A stretch of 64,000 nt of DNA from Xanthobacteraceae bacterium. Lineage in GTDB: Bacteria; Pseudomonadota; Alphaproteobacteria; Rhizobiales; Xanthobacteraceae. Under the pieces are notes generated by a model that did not search any database, was not told the origin of the DNA, and saw only the letters and a list, made by a program, of their open reading frames with translations. Position 1 is the stretch's first letter. The number at the start of each line of letters is the position of its first letter. The stretch covers positions 1 through 64,000 of the forward strand of contig JANINJ010000074.1 in NCBI GenBank assembly GCA_024508855.1. The letters are read 5' to 3'. Shown here in pieces: positions 49,659 to 58,037 of this stretch. Both the position numbers and the translations under genes were made by a program.

Positions 49659-50627
49659 ATGAAGGATTTTGCAGGGAAGATCGCGGTCGTCACCGGCGGC
49701 GGCACGGGCATGGGCCGCGAACTGGTCCGGCAGCTTGTCGCCGAAGGCTGCAATGTCGCGATGTGCGACGTCTCGGCCTCCAACATGGCGGAGACCAAAC
49801 GGCTCTGCGAAGCGGAGCGCTTGCCGCAAGGCTTGCGGATCACCACGCACATCGCTGACGTGTCCGATGAGGACCAGTTGCTGCGTTTCCGCGACGAGGT
49901 CGCCGACCAGCAGCATACCGACATCATCCATCTGCTGTTCAATAATGCCGGCATCGGCGGTGGCGGCAGCCTGTTCGCCAACACGCGGGAGCAGTGGGAA
50001 CGCACCTTCAACATCTGCTGGGGTGGCGTCTATCTCGGTACGCGCACCTTCCTGCCGATGCTGCAGAAGGCCAGCGAGGGCCACATCGTCAACACCAGCA
50101 GCGTCAACGGTTTCTGGGCGTCGATCGGACCGGTCATTCCGCACACCGCCTACAGCGCTGCGAAATTCGCGGTGAAGGGATTCACTGAGGCGTTGATCAC
50201 CGATCTGCGGCTCAACGCGCCGCACATCAAATGTTCGGTGGTGATGCCGGGCCATATCGGCACCTCGATCGTCGCGAACTCGCGCAAGGTGCAGAACAAC
50301 ACCGAGACCGACAGCCTGAGCGCCGAGGAAATTGCGCAGACGCGGACGCGTCTCTCAGCGATGGGCATCGACGCGTCGCAGATGTCCGACGCCGATATTC
50401 AGGCGGCAGCCGCCGAGCGGGCGCGAACCTTCCTCGAAGATGCGCCGATGACGGCCGCGGCTGCGGCGAAGGTCATTCTCGACGGCGTGAAGGCGGAAGA
50501 GTGGCGCATTCTCGTTGGCCACGATGCGCAGCTTCTCGACCAATGGGTGCGTGCGACCCCGGAAAAAGCCTACGAGCCGGATTTCCATTCGCGCTTCGCG
50601 GCCGAGGCTGGCTGGAAGCTCGGTTAG
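49659..50627 (+). CDS. SDR family NAD(P)-dependent oxidoreductase
   Basis: A 322-aa short-chain dehydrogenase. The cofactor motif VVTGGGTGMGRELVRQL lies at the N-terminus, NNAGIGGGGS follows, and the catalytic Ser-Tyr-Lys lies in NTSSVNGFW and AYSAAKFAVKG. It is about 60 residues longer than classical SDRs owing to a C-terminal extension. The substrate is not deducible. It is tail-to-tail with the LysR gene. Confidence 0.93.
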   Translation: MKDFAGKIAVVTGGGTGMGRELVRQLVAEGCNVAMCDVSASNMAETKRLCEAERLPQGLRITTHIADVSDEDQLLRFRDEVADQQHTDIIHLLFNNAGIGGGGSLFANTREQWERTFNICWGGVYLGTRTFLPMLQKASEGHIVNTSSVNGFWASIGPVIPHTAYSAAKFAVKGFTEALITDLRLNAPHIKCSVVMPGHIGTSIVANSRKVQNNTETDSLSAEEIAQTRTRLSAMGIDASQMSDADIQAAAAERARTFLEDAPMTAAAAAKVILDGVKAEEWRILVGHDAQLLDQWVRATPEKAYEPDFHSRFAAEAGWKLG

Positions 50628-50640
50628 CTTCAGGTGACGA

Positions 50641-51543
50641 TCAGTTCAGCACGTCGCGCCGCAAGATGCTTTCCATCCAGTCGACGAACACGCGCAGGCG
50701 ATGCGAGAGATGCCGCCGGTGCGGATACAGCAACGTCATCGGCATCGGTTCGGCGCGAAACGACGGCATGACTTCCACTAGCGCGCCGTCGGCGAGATGC
50801 TTCTTCACGTCGTAAGCCGGGATCTGGATCAGGCCCAGCCCCGCGAGGCAGCAGGCGATATAGGTTTCGGCATTGTTGACGGTGACGCGTGCGCGAATGG
50901 ATCGTGTGCGCACCTCGCTGCCGCTCAACCATTCCCACGGCACCACGCGGCCACTGGTCGGTGAAGCGTAGTTCACGGCCCAATGCGTTGCCAGATCGTC
51001 GGGATGCTGCGGCGTGCCGTGATCTGCGAGATAGGCCGGGCTCGCGACGTTGATCAATTGCAATTTGCCGATGCTCCGCGCGATCAGGCCGGAGTCCGTC
51101 AGCGCGCCGACGCGCAGCGCGCAATCGACGTTCTCCTCGATCAGATTCACCGTGCGGTCGGTCGAGCCGAGATCGATTTCGATCTCCGGATAACGCGCGA
51201 GGAATTCCGGCAGCGCAGGCGCGATGATCAACCGCCCGATACGGCCGGGCACATCGATCCGGATCTTGCCCGCAGGCCGCACCGCATCCTTGCGAAACAG
51301 ATTTTCGATCTCCTCGACATCGGCGATGGCGCGCAGGCAGCGCTCGTAGAATGCAGCACCGTCCTGGGTGGCGGTCACCTTGCGGGTGGTCCGGTGCAGC
51401 AGGCGGACGCCGACGCGGTTCTCCAGCGTCTGGACCGCGGCCGAAATTGTCGAGCGGGGCAGACCGAGCGTTTCGGCCGCCTTGGTGAAGCTGCTGCTTT
51501 CGACGACGCGGGCAAAAACGCGAAAAAGGTCGATGCGATCCAT
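50641..51543 (-). CDS. LysR family transcriptional regulator
   Basis: A 300-aa LTTR. The N-terminal HTH reads FARVVESSSFTKAAETLGLP and RSTISAAVQTLENRVGVRLL, followed by the type 2 periplasmic-binding effector domain (about 90-295; VGALTDSGLIARSIGKLQLI). It belongs to the CrgA/AaeR-like LTTR group judging by the MDRIDLFRVF start. It is divergent from the SDR gene at 51679, its most likely target; an inverted repeat lies between them. Confidence 0.93.
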   Translation of the reverse strand: MDRIDLFRVFARVVESSSFTKAAETLGLPRSTISAAVQTLENRVGVRLLHRTTRKVTATQDGAAFYERCLRAIADVEEIENLFRKDAVRPAGKIRIDVPGRIGRLIIAPALPEFLARYPEIEIDLGSTDRTVNLIEENVDCALRVGALTDSGLIARSIGKLQLINVASPAYLADHGTPQHPDDLATHWAVNYASPTSGRVVPWEWLSGSEVRTRSIRARVTVNNAETYIACCLAGLGLIQIPAYDVKKHLADGALVEVMPSFRAEPMPMTLLYPHRRHLSHRLRVFVDWMESILRRDVLN

Positions 51544-51606
51544 GCGAGACCTGTTTGACGATTATTCGTATTTTCTGGCAAGTGATGTCATGTGGAGCCA
51601 GTTTAT

Positions 51607-51633
51607 GCGGAAAATATAGCTGATATTTCTCGC
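51607..51633. promoter_or_regulatory. Inverted repeat in the LysR-SDR divergent region
   Basis: AAATAT (51612-51617) and ATATTT (51623-51628) are perfect arms around AGCTG, and the outer GCG (51607-51609) pairs with CGC (51631-51633), giving 9 of 11 pairs. It lies about midway between the two divergent starts (51543 and 51679), where an LTTR operator would be expected. Binding by the adjacent LysR protein is inference. Confidence 0.55.
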
Positions 51634-51678
51634 TCATGGAACGGCTGCGTGGCGGCCGTGCAATCAGCGAGGCATCGC

Positions 51679-52452
51679 ATGACCGATCACAGCATCAAGG
51701 GGAAAACCGTCATCATCGCCGGCGGAGCCAAGAATCTCGGCGGGCTGCTGGCGCGCGACCTGGCCGCCCACGGCGCCAAGGCGGTCGCGATCCACTACAA
51801 CAGCGCGGCGACCAAGGTCGACGCCGACAAGACCGTCGCCGCGATCAAGGCGGCGGGTGCGCAAGGCGTCGCCTTGCAGGGAAACCTGACCACCGCGGGT
51901 GCGATGGAGAAACTGTTCGCCGATGCCGTCGCTGCGGTAGGCAAGCCGGATATCGCAATCAACACGGTCGGCAAGGTGCTGAAGAAGCCGATGGTGGATA
52001 TCACCGAGGCCGAGTACGACGAAATGACTGCGGTCAATGCGAAGTCGGCGTTCTTCTTCCTCAAGGAGGCGGGCAGGCATCTCAACGACAACGGCAAGGT
52101 GTGCACGCTGGTGACATCGCTGCTCGGTGCCTACACGCCGTTCTATGCGGCCTATGCCGGCACCAAGGCGCCGGTGGAGCATTTCACGCGTGCGGCGTCG
52201 AAGGAATTCGGCGAGCGCGGTATCTCGGTGACGGCGATCGGACCCGGCCCGATGGATACGCCGTTCTTCTATCCGGCCGAGGGAGCGGATGCGGTGGCCT
52301 ATCACAAGACTGCGGCGGCGCTGTCGAAGTTTTCGAAGACCGGTCTCACCGACATCGAGGACATCGTGCCGTTCATCCGCTTTCTGGTCTCCGACGGCTG
52401 GTGGATGACCGGGCAGACCATTCTGGTCAACGGCGGCTACACGACCAAGTGA
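51679..52452 (+). CDS. SDR family oxidoreductase
   Basis: A 257-aa short-chain dehydrogenase with a slightly unusual cofactor loop (IAGGAKNLGGLLAR instead of TGGxxGIG), seen in the subgroup acting on small carbonyls. The catalytic residues are Ser in LVTSLLGAY and Tyr-Lys in YAAYAGTKAPVEH; the C-terminal signature is MTGQTILVNGGYTTK. ATG 51679 is used because homology begins at MTDHSIKGKTVIIAGG. Expression is probably controlled by the divergent LysR protein. A hairpin follows. Confidence 0.92.
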   Translation: MTDHSIKGKTVIIAGGAKNLGGLLARDLAAHGAKAVAIHYNSAATKVDADKTVAAIKAAGAQGVALQGNLTTAGAMEKLFADAVAAVGKPDIAINTVGKVLKKPMVDITEAEYDEMTAVNAKSAFFFLKEAGRHLNDNGKVCTLVTSLLGAYTPFYAAYAGTKAPVEHFTRAASKEFGERGISVTAIGPGPMDTPFFYPAEGADAVAYHKTAAALSKFSKTGLTDIEDIVPFIRFLVSDGWWMTGQTILVNGGYTTK

Positions 52453-52497
52453 ATCGCAGCTTCGGTGACGGAGCGCATGAGGTTGCATTTGGCAGGC

Positions 52498-52531
52498 AAA
52501 GGCGGCTCGTCGCGTGGTGACGGCCGCCTTT
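52498..52531 (+). terminator. Hairpin terminator after SDR gene
   Basis: AAAGGCGG (52498-52505) pairs perfectly with CCGCCTTT (52524-52531), with an inner GTC/GAC helix in the loop, followed by the T-rich TGTCCTTTG. It lies 46 bases after the stop. The T-tract is poor, so efficiency is uncertain. Confidence 0.6.
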
Positions 52532-52612
52532 GTCCTTTGCGGTTTCCATATTTTATTGTTGTTCTAAAGTAGCTCAACAAGAACCGATCAGGCCGGAAAC
52601 CAGGAGACTGCC

Positions 52613-53413
52613 ATGCAACAAGACGTCAAGCCGCGTGAGACGGCACAGGAGCAGGTCGACCTGCAAGCGATCGTGGCCGATCTCAACAATCTGTTGCGGA
52701 TCAAGACCACCGTCATCGGCATGAAGATGTTCGCGACCGCCGCCGAGATGGAAGCGATACCGAAAATACGTCGCCCGACGGCAATTCACACCACCGATCA
52801 AATTGTGAGCATGGCGTCGCGGCTCGGCTGGACGGTCGGCATCACCTCGGCCGATCTGGTCGGCGCGCAGTGCCGCGCGGTGATCGGGCTGACGCCGCAG
52901 GACGACAAGTGGCTCGCCGGCGAATCCTATGTCGGCGTGTGGCACGGCACTGCGGAAGATGCACGCGCGCGGCAGGAGGCACTGTGCGTGGTGCCGTATG
53001 GCCGCTACGAGGCGATGGCGGTCAGTCCGCTATCGAGCGGACGGCTCAATCCACCGGACATCTGCCTCGTCTATGCGACGCCGGGGCAGATGATCATCCT
53101 CATCAACGGGCTTCAGTATACCGGCTACAAGAAATTCGAGTGGGGCGTGGTCGGCGAAACCGCGTGCGCGGATTCGTGGGGGCGGGCGCTTGCCACGGGC
53201 GAGCCGAGCCTGTCGCTGCCGTGCTTCGCGGAGCGGCGCTATGGCGGCGTGCCGGACGAGGAGATGCTGATGGCGCTATCGCCGTCGCATCTCGCCAAGG
53301 CCATCGTCGGCATGAAGGCGCTGGCGAAGAACGGTCTGCGTTATCCGATCGCGCCATACGGCATCCAGAGCGACGTGCGTGCCGGCATGGGCGTGTCCTA
53401 CGCCAAGAAGTAG
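52613..53413 (+). CDS. DUF169 family protein
   Basis: A 266-aa cytosolic protein of the DUF169 family, uncharacterised. Conserved patches are KTTVIGMKMFATAAEME, CRAVIGLTPQDDKWLAG, QEALCVVPYGRYEAMAVSPL and CADSWGRALATGEPSLSLPC. Four Cys residues lie in conserved positions and might bind metal or a cluster. ATG 52613 follows CAGGAGACTGCC, an excellent ribosome binding site. It is transcribed alone, between a hairpin and a repeat. Confidence 0.88.
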   Translation: MQQDVKPRETAQEQVDLQAIVADLNNLLRIKTTVIGMKMFATAAEMEAIPKIRRPTAIHTTDQIVSMASRLGWTVGITSADLVGAQCRAVIGLTPQDDKWLAGESYVGVWHGTAEDARARQEALCVVPYGRYEAMAVSPLSSGRLNPPDICLVYATPGQMIILINGLQYTGYKKFEWGVVGETACADSWGRALATGEPSLSLPCFAERRYGGVPDEEMLMALSPSHLAKAIVGMKALAKNGLRYPIAPYGIQSDVRAGMGVSYAKK

Positions 53414-53461
53414 AACGCGTCAGCTCCCGGCATCCGGGGCCGGCGCGTTGCCGTAATATCT

Positions 53462-53577
53462 GCGTCATGCGCGGGCTTGACCCGCGCATCCATCTCCTTT
53501 TCAAGACAGATGGATGGCCGGACCTTCGCCCCGCCGAAGCGGCTTTTGCCACAGGCGGGTCGTAGCCGGCCATCATA
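53462..53577. repeat. Composite palindromic intergenic repeat
   Basis: GCGTCATGCGCGGGCTTGAC begins the unit, which has GCGCGGG/CCCGCGC and CATCCATCT facing AGATGGATG, then GGCCGG at 53516 facing CCGGCC at 53566. It is a relative of the repeat at 38675-38758. It sits between the DUF169 gene and the enoyl-reductase-like gene. Confidence 0.75.
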
Positions 53578-53629
53578 GCGCCACCCCGCTGGGGTGAGTG
53601 ATCGATCTGCTGTTTCCACGGAGTCCAAT

Positions 53630-54811
53630 ATGAAGCCCTCGGCCAAGTTCGATATCGTTGTCTATGGCGCCAGCGGCTTCACCGGCCGGCTGGTGGCGGA
53701 ATATCTGGCCTCGCGCAAGGGCGCGCCGAACGACATCAAATGGGCGATGGCTGGCCGCAGCCTCGACAAGCTGGCTGCAGTGCGTGATGAAATCGGCGCA
53801 CCCAAGGATACGCCGCTGATTGTCGCCGATGCGTCCGATCCGGCTTCGCTCGATGCGATGCTGCAACAGACCAGGGCCGTGCTCACCACGGTCGGACCGT
53901 ATCAGCTTTACGGCACCGAACTGGTTGCGGCCTGCGTGGCCAGCGGCACCGATTATCTCGACCTCTGCGGCGAGCCGGTGTGGATGCGGCAGATGATCGA
54001 CAAGTATCAAGCCGCGGCGCAGGCCTCCGGCGCGCGCATCGTGTTCTCGTGCGGTTACGATTCGATTCCGTTCGAACTCGGCGTGTTCTTCTTGCAGGAG
54101 GCAGCGAAGGCGAAGCTCGGTTCCGCCTTCAGCCGCGTCAAGGGCCGCGTGCGCAAGATGAAAGGTACGTTCTCGGGCGGCACTGCTGCGAGCATGAAAG
54201 CGATCTTCGCTGCCGCTGCCAACGATCCGAGCCTGCTGCCGATGTTACGCGATCCCTTCGTGCTGACGCCGGGCTTCGAGGGACCGAAGCAGCCGCCGGG
54301 CAACAAGCCGCTGTTCGACGAAGATCTCGGGATGTGGCTTGCGCCGTTCGTGATGGCGAACATCAACACCCGCAACGTGCACCGGTCGAATTTCCTGCTC
54401 GGCTTTCCCTACGGCAAGGATTTTGTCTACGACGAGATGATGGTCGCAGGCCCAAAAGACACCGGCGAGGCGACCGCAAAGGCCATCGTCGCCACAAACA
54501 ACAAACTCGGCGCGCAGGGCGGCCCGAAACCGGGCGAAGGGCCCTCGAAAGAGGAACGCGAGAGCGGCCATTTCGATCTGCTCTTCGTCGGCTTCGCGCC
54601 GGACGGACGGCAGATCAGGGCCGTCGTCACCGGCGACCGCGATCCCGGCTATGGCTCGACGTCGAAGATGATTGCCGAAAGCGCGATCTGTCTGGTGCGC
54701 GACGCGACCGATGTGCCGGGGGGCATCTGGACACCGGGCGCGGCGATGGGCAATCGGCTGATCAAGCGTCTGGTCGATCATGCCGGCATGACGTTCGACA
54801 TCGAGGCTTGA
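53630..54811 (+). CDS. Saccharopine dehydrogenase-like / trans-acting enoyl reductase family protein
   Basis: A 393-aa NAD(P)-binding protein. It starts FDIVVYGASGFTGRLVAEYL, a Rossmann motif typical of the saccharopine-dehydrogenase-like family that includes mycobacterial trans-acting enoyl reductases. LTTVGPYQLYGTELVAACV and CGYDSIPFELGVFFLQEAA are other family patches. ATG 53630 is preferred to 53594. In mycobacteria relatives act in lipid synthesis; here the substrate is unknown. The next gene is convergent. Confidence 0.9.
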   Translation: MKPSAKFDIVVYGASGFTGRLVAEYLASRKGAPNDIKWAMAGRSLDKLAAVRDEIGAPKDTPLIVADASDPASLDAMLQQTRAVLTTVGPYQLYGTELVAACVASGTDYLDLCGEPVWMRQMIDKYQAAAQASGARIVFSCGYDSIPFELGVFFLQEAAKAKLGSAFSRVKGRVRKMKGTFSGGTAASMKAIFAAAANDPSLLPMLRDPFVLTPGFEGPKQPPGNKPLFDEDLGMWLAPFVMANINTRNVHRSNFLLGFPYGKDFVYDEMMVAGPKDTGEATAKAIVATNNKLGAQGGPKPGEGPSKEERESGHFDLLFVGFAPDGRQIRAVVTGDRDPGYGSTSKMIAESAICLVRDATDVPGGIWTPGAAMGNRLIKRLVDHAGMTFDIEA

Positions 54812-54827
54812 CGACGCGATGCGGCCG

Positions 54828-56015
54828 TCAGGCCGCGCGCGGATCGTATCGTAGCATCCGGTTTCGCGCGTGCGCCGTCATCGGAAGCATGATCCGCACC
54901 ATCTGGTCGCGAAGCCATGCGCCGGCCGGGCCGAATTCGCCTTTCTGGTTTCCGTTGCGGCGGGCGACGGCGACAATGTGCTCGACGCGGGAACGCCGTT
55001 CGTTTTCGAAATCCGCAAATGCCGTGCTGAGTTCAGTGCCTCGTCCGAGGAGGCGAGGCAGCCGCATCGCATCTTCCAGCGCGAGCGAGGCGCCTTGACC
55101 GGCGTGAGGGCTGCATGCGTGCGCCGCGTCTCCGATCAGGACCGTCCGCTTTCGCGACCACATCGGTAATGTCGCCACATCGAGCGTCGACGTGACGATA
55201 CTATATCGGGCGGCCTCGAGGATTTGTGGAATCGGATCGTGCCAGCCGGCGTGAAAATCCTTCAGATGGCTCAGCAGCGTGTCCTGATCCATCGCATGAA
55301 ACCCGGCAGCGTCGACGCCGCGCATCGGTTGGGTGCTCCACCACATGGCGTCGTCCGGTCCGCTGAATCCGTAGCCAAAATAGCCGCTTCGCCCGAACGT
55401 CATCGCCATGTGATGGCCGTTGAGCGCCGCCGCGACCACCGCGCGAGGAACGAAACCGCCGAAGCCGATCAGTCCGGTATCGAACGGCGTCGGACCATCC
55501 CGAAGGACATGGTTTCGCACGGCGGAGTGCACGCCGTCGGCGCCGATCAGGAAGTCGCCCTCGGCACTGGTGCCATCGGCGAAATGCGCAACGATCGGCT
55601 GATCCGGGCGGTCCTCGATCCTGACGAGGCGCTTCTCGAATGCGAGGGCGACATTCTCGTTCCACGCCAGCGAGATGATGGTTTCGTTGAGCATGGCGCG
55701 CGACATGTTGACCGCAGGCTGGCCGAACCGCCGCTGCATATCCTGATTGATCGAGCCGAGCATCGTGCCGTTCTGCGAATAGAAATCGATCGCGTCGGCA
55801 ATCGATCCCTGCCGGATCAATTCGTCGGCAATTCCGAGTTCGGCCAGCACGTGCATGCCGTTCGGTGCGATCTGCAAACCGCCGCCGATGCCGGTGGCAT
55901 GCGGCCACGCCTCGAACAATTCGACGTCAAGCCCGGCGCGCTTGAGCAGGACGGCTGTGACCGGACCGGCGATGCCGCCGCCGATGACGATCGCCTTGCG
56001 GGGAGGTTGGGCCAT
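54828..56015 (-). CDS. FAD-dependent monooxygenase (group A flavoprotein hydroxylase)
   Basis: A protein of about 395 aa. The FAD GxGxxG motif is IVIGGGIAGPVTAVLLKRAG, the DG motif FLIGADGVHSAVRNHV, and the GD motif LIGDAAHACSPHAGQGASLA. Such enzymes hydroxylate aromatic rings, often polyketides, salicylate or phenols, with NAD(P)H and oxygen. ATG 56015 (MAQPPRKAIVI) is preferred to the frame start at 56090. It is divergent from the MarR gene, with a likely shared operator between them. Confidence 0.93.
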   Translation of the reverse strand: MAQPPRKAIVIGGGIAGPVTAVLLKRAGLDVELFEAWPHATGIGGGLQIAPNGMHVLAELGIADELIRQGSIADAIDFYSQNGTMLGSINQDMQRRFGQPAVNMSRAMLNETIISLAWNENVALAFEKRLVRIEDRPDQPIVAHFADGTSAEGDFLIGADGVHSAVRNHVLRDGPTPFDTGLIGFGGFVPRAVVAAALNGHHMAMTFGRSGYFGYGFSGPDDAMWWSTQPMRGVDAAGFHAMDQDTLLSHLKDFHAGWHDPIPQILEAARYSIVTSTLDVATLPMWSRKRTVLIGDAAHACSPHAGQGASLALEDAMRLPRLLGRGTELSTAFADFENERRSRVEHIVAVARRNGNQKGEFGPAGAWLRDQMVRIMLPMTAHARNRMLRYDPRAA

Positions 56016-56064
56016 AGCTTGCTCCTGACGTGAGGGAGATGTTACAAAATTACGTCGGCTAATT

Positions 56065-56097
56065 ATCTTATACGCTAAGATATCTATCAACTAAGAT
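56065..56097. promoter_or_regulatory. Operator with three TAAGAT half-sites, MarR-monooxygenase divergent region
   Basis: ATCTTA-TACGC-TAAGAT (56065-56081) is a perfect 6-bp inverted repeat. A third half-site TAAGAT (56092-56097) in the same direction follows after 16 bases, partly mirrored by ATCT at 56082. The last half-site directly touches the GTG start of the MarR gene (56098). A MarR dimer binding here could repress both genes. Confidence 0.7.
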
Positions 56098-56628
56098 GTG
56101 ACGGTGACCTTGTCAAGATCAAAGGAGCGCGCAGCGCTGGTTCAGGAACTCGAACATGCCGTGCGCAGGTCGTCCGCGCAGGGGGTGATTTTCGGGCAGA
56201 CGGTGGCGACCCGAATGGGAATCGCCAGTTCCGATCTGGAATGTCTCGATATTTTGAATTTGGAGGATCGGGTTACTGCCGGCCGGCTTGCCGAGGTGAC
56301 GGGCCTGACCACGGGCGCGATCACGGGGGTAATCGATCGTCTCGAAAAGGCCGGCTTCGTGCAGCGTGAACGCGACGAAACGGATCGCCGGAAGGTCTTT
56401 ATCAAGACCATTCCAGCCAATGTCGCCGTCGTCGGGAAGTTCTATGAATCTCTGCAGCGCGCGATGCTGAAGGCGTGGTCCGAATATTCCGACGAGCAAC
56501 TGCGGTTGTTGCTCAGGTTTGCGAACCAGGGATACGAGACCATGCGCGCGGAGACCGCCGCCCTCAAGACCGTGGAGGGTCCGAAATCCAAACCATTGGC
56601 GCCGCGCAAGCGCACGCCACGAAGCTGA
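56098..56628 (+). CDS. MarR family transcriptional regulator
   Basis: A 176-aa winged-helix dimeric repressor. The HTH and wing read RVTAGRLAEVTGLTTGAITG, VIDRLEKAGFVQRERDETDR and RKVFIKT. The start is GTG 56098 with no ribosome binding site; the next in-frame start candidates are TTG 56110 and ATG 56158. If GTG is right, the mRNA may be almost leaderless. The neighbour and divergent operator suggest control of the monooxygenase by an aromatic ligand, which is inference. The C-tail is basic (KSKPLAPRKRTPRS). Confidence 0.9.
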   Translation: MTVTLSRSKERAALVQELEHAVRRSSAQGVIFGQTVATRMGIASSDLECLDILNLEDRVTAGRLAEVTGLTTGAITGVIDRLEKAGFVQRERDETDRRKVFIKTIPANVAVVGKFYESLQRAMLKAWSEYSDEQLRLLLRFANQGYETMRAETAALKTVEGPKSKPLAPRKRTPRS

Positions 56629-56634
56629 TTGAAA

Positions 56635-57927
56635 TCAGGCGCGGACGGGAAGCTGCCGCGAGCGATCGGGTGCCGGGGATTTGCCGACGGTCATCATGTG
56701 GCGCTGCGCGGCGATGAACATGCCCCACATCAGCCCCATCATCAGCCAGTAATGCCGCCAGTGATCAGTATCGATGATGAAGCTTTCACCGACCGTACCC
56801 AGGAACGCCGAGAAGATCGCGATATAGGCACGCTGCCACGGCACGCGCACGAACAGGTAACGGAATCCGAGCAGCACCGTCGTGAATACCAGCGCCGGGT
56901 AACATACGCCGGAAATCCAGCCGCCCGACATGAAGGCGTTGAGATACGAGTTATGGGTATCTTCCGGAAAGTAGGTCCGGAACTGCAGCGGACCGATGCC
57001 GAACGGCAGATCAAGCGCCATCTGCGCGCCGAGCAGGTGGCGTCCGAACCGGCCGAACCGCCCTTCGTCGTAGCTCTGGTCGAAGCTTGCGCGCTGCTTG
57101 AATAGCGAGTCGATCGAGCTGAAGGACAGCAACACCGCCAGCAAGGCCGCTGCGACGACGGCCGCGATAATGGCCGTCGCGATGATGCGGGATCGCTGCT
57201 TGTTCGATTGGCTGGTCATCACCATCAGCATCAGCATGAAGGCGGAGGTCAGCACCAGTTGCCCCCATGCAGCGCGGGAGAAGGCCAGCAGCAGGGCCAG
57301 CGCAATGATGCCGAGAAGAATTGCGCTGAACATCGATTTGCCGAAGCGATCGCTGACCACGCTCTGCAGCACGAACAGTGCAGGCAGGATCAGGTACGCC
57401 GAAAAGACGTTGGGGTCCTTGAACGGCCCCATCGCGCGCTCATAGAGTGTAAAGAGCTGATGGGTGCCCGGAAGCAGACTGAAGTAGCCGACAATGCCGG
57501 CGATCGATGCGATCAAGGCGCCGAAGATCAGGCCGCGGCGCAGGAAATCGAGCCGCGCCCCGGTATCTTCGGAAACGACCATCGCGAAGAAAATCACGGT
57601 GATCGCCATGTACCACGACGTCAGGATCCAGTTCACGATCTTGCTGTCGCCCATCAGGTTCGCGGCGCAGATCGAGTAGCCGATGTTGATGACGAACAGC
57701 AGGACAATGAGCGGCATCAGCGCAAGCCGTATGCGCAGGCCGGTCGAAATCATCACGACGATCGCCAGGAGCGTAGCGACCTCATACGGGCTCGGCTCGA
57801 TGAAGACGATGGCGCCGGAAAATCCGATCAGCCACATCAATAGCCGCTGCAAGCCGGCGACGCGCGGCGCGACCATCGCCGTCGGTAAGGAATAGTCGCT
57901 GGTCGCGATGGACGTCATTTCACTCAC
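56635..57927 (-). CDS. O-antigen ligase / polymerase family membrane protein
   Basis: A 430-aa integral membrane protein with about 11-12 TM helices and a large periplasmic loop before the last group of helices. That loop has FGRFGRHLLGAQMALDLPFG, IGPLQFRTYFPEDTHNSYLN, with the HNSYL signature of the Wzy_C (O-antigen ligase/polymerase) family. It would join or polymerise undecaprenyl-linked saccharides in the periplasm. GTG 57927 and ATG 57918 are both possible starts. It begins the polysaccharide cluster. Confidence 0.88.
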   Translation of the reverse strand: MSEMTSIATSDYSLPTAMVAPRVAGLQRLLMWLIGFSGAIVFIEPSPYEVATLLAIVVMISTGLRIRLALMPLIVLLFVINIGYSICAANLMGDSKIVNWILTSWYMAITVIFFAMVVSEDTGARLDFLRRGLIFGALIASIAGIVGYFSLLPGTHQLFTLYERAMGPFKDPNVFSAYLILPALFVLQSVVSDRFGKSMFSAILLGIIALALLLAFSRAAWGQLVLTSAFMLMLMVMTSQSNKQRSRIIATAIIAAVVAAALLAVLLSFSSIDSLFKQRASFDQSYDEGRFGRFGRHLLGAQMALDLPFGIGPLQFRTYFPEDTHNSYLNAFMSGGWISGVCYPALVFTTVLLGFRYLFVRVPWQRAYIAIFSAFLGTVGESFIIDTDHWRHYWLMMGLMWGMFIAAQRHMMTVGKSPAPDRSRQLPVRA

Positions 57928-57970
57928 GCAACGTTACGCAGGAAGAACGAATTCAGAACTACTTATCTTC

Positions 57971-58016
57971 CGTCATTCCGGGCTCGCTCGCGAAGAGTTC
58001 GCGGCCCGGAATGACG
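57971..58016. repeat. Palindromic intergenic repeat
   Basis: CGTCATTCCGGG (57971-57982) mirrors CCCGGAATGACG (58005-58016), with an inner CTCGCGAA/TTCGCG helix. This GTCATTCCGGG type is a familiar intergenic repeat of Bradyrhizobium-like genomes. It sits between the ligase gene and the glycosylphosphotransferase gene. Confidence 0.85.
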
Positions 58017-58037
58017 CCGAGAGTTCGATCAATACTT

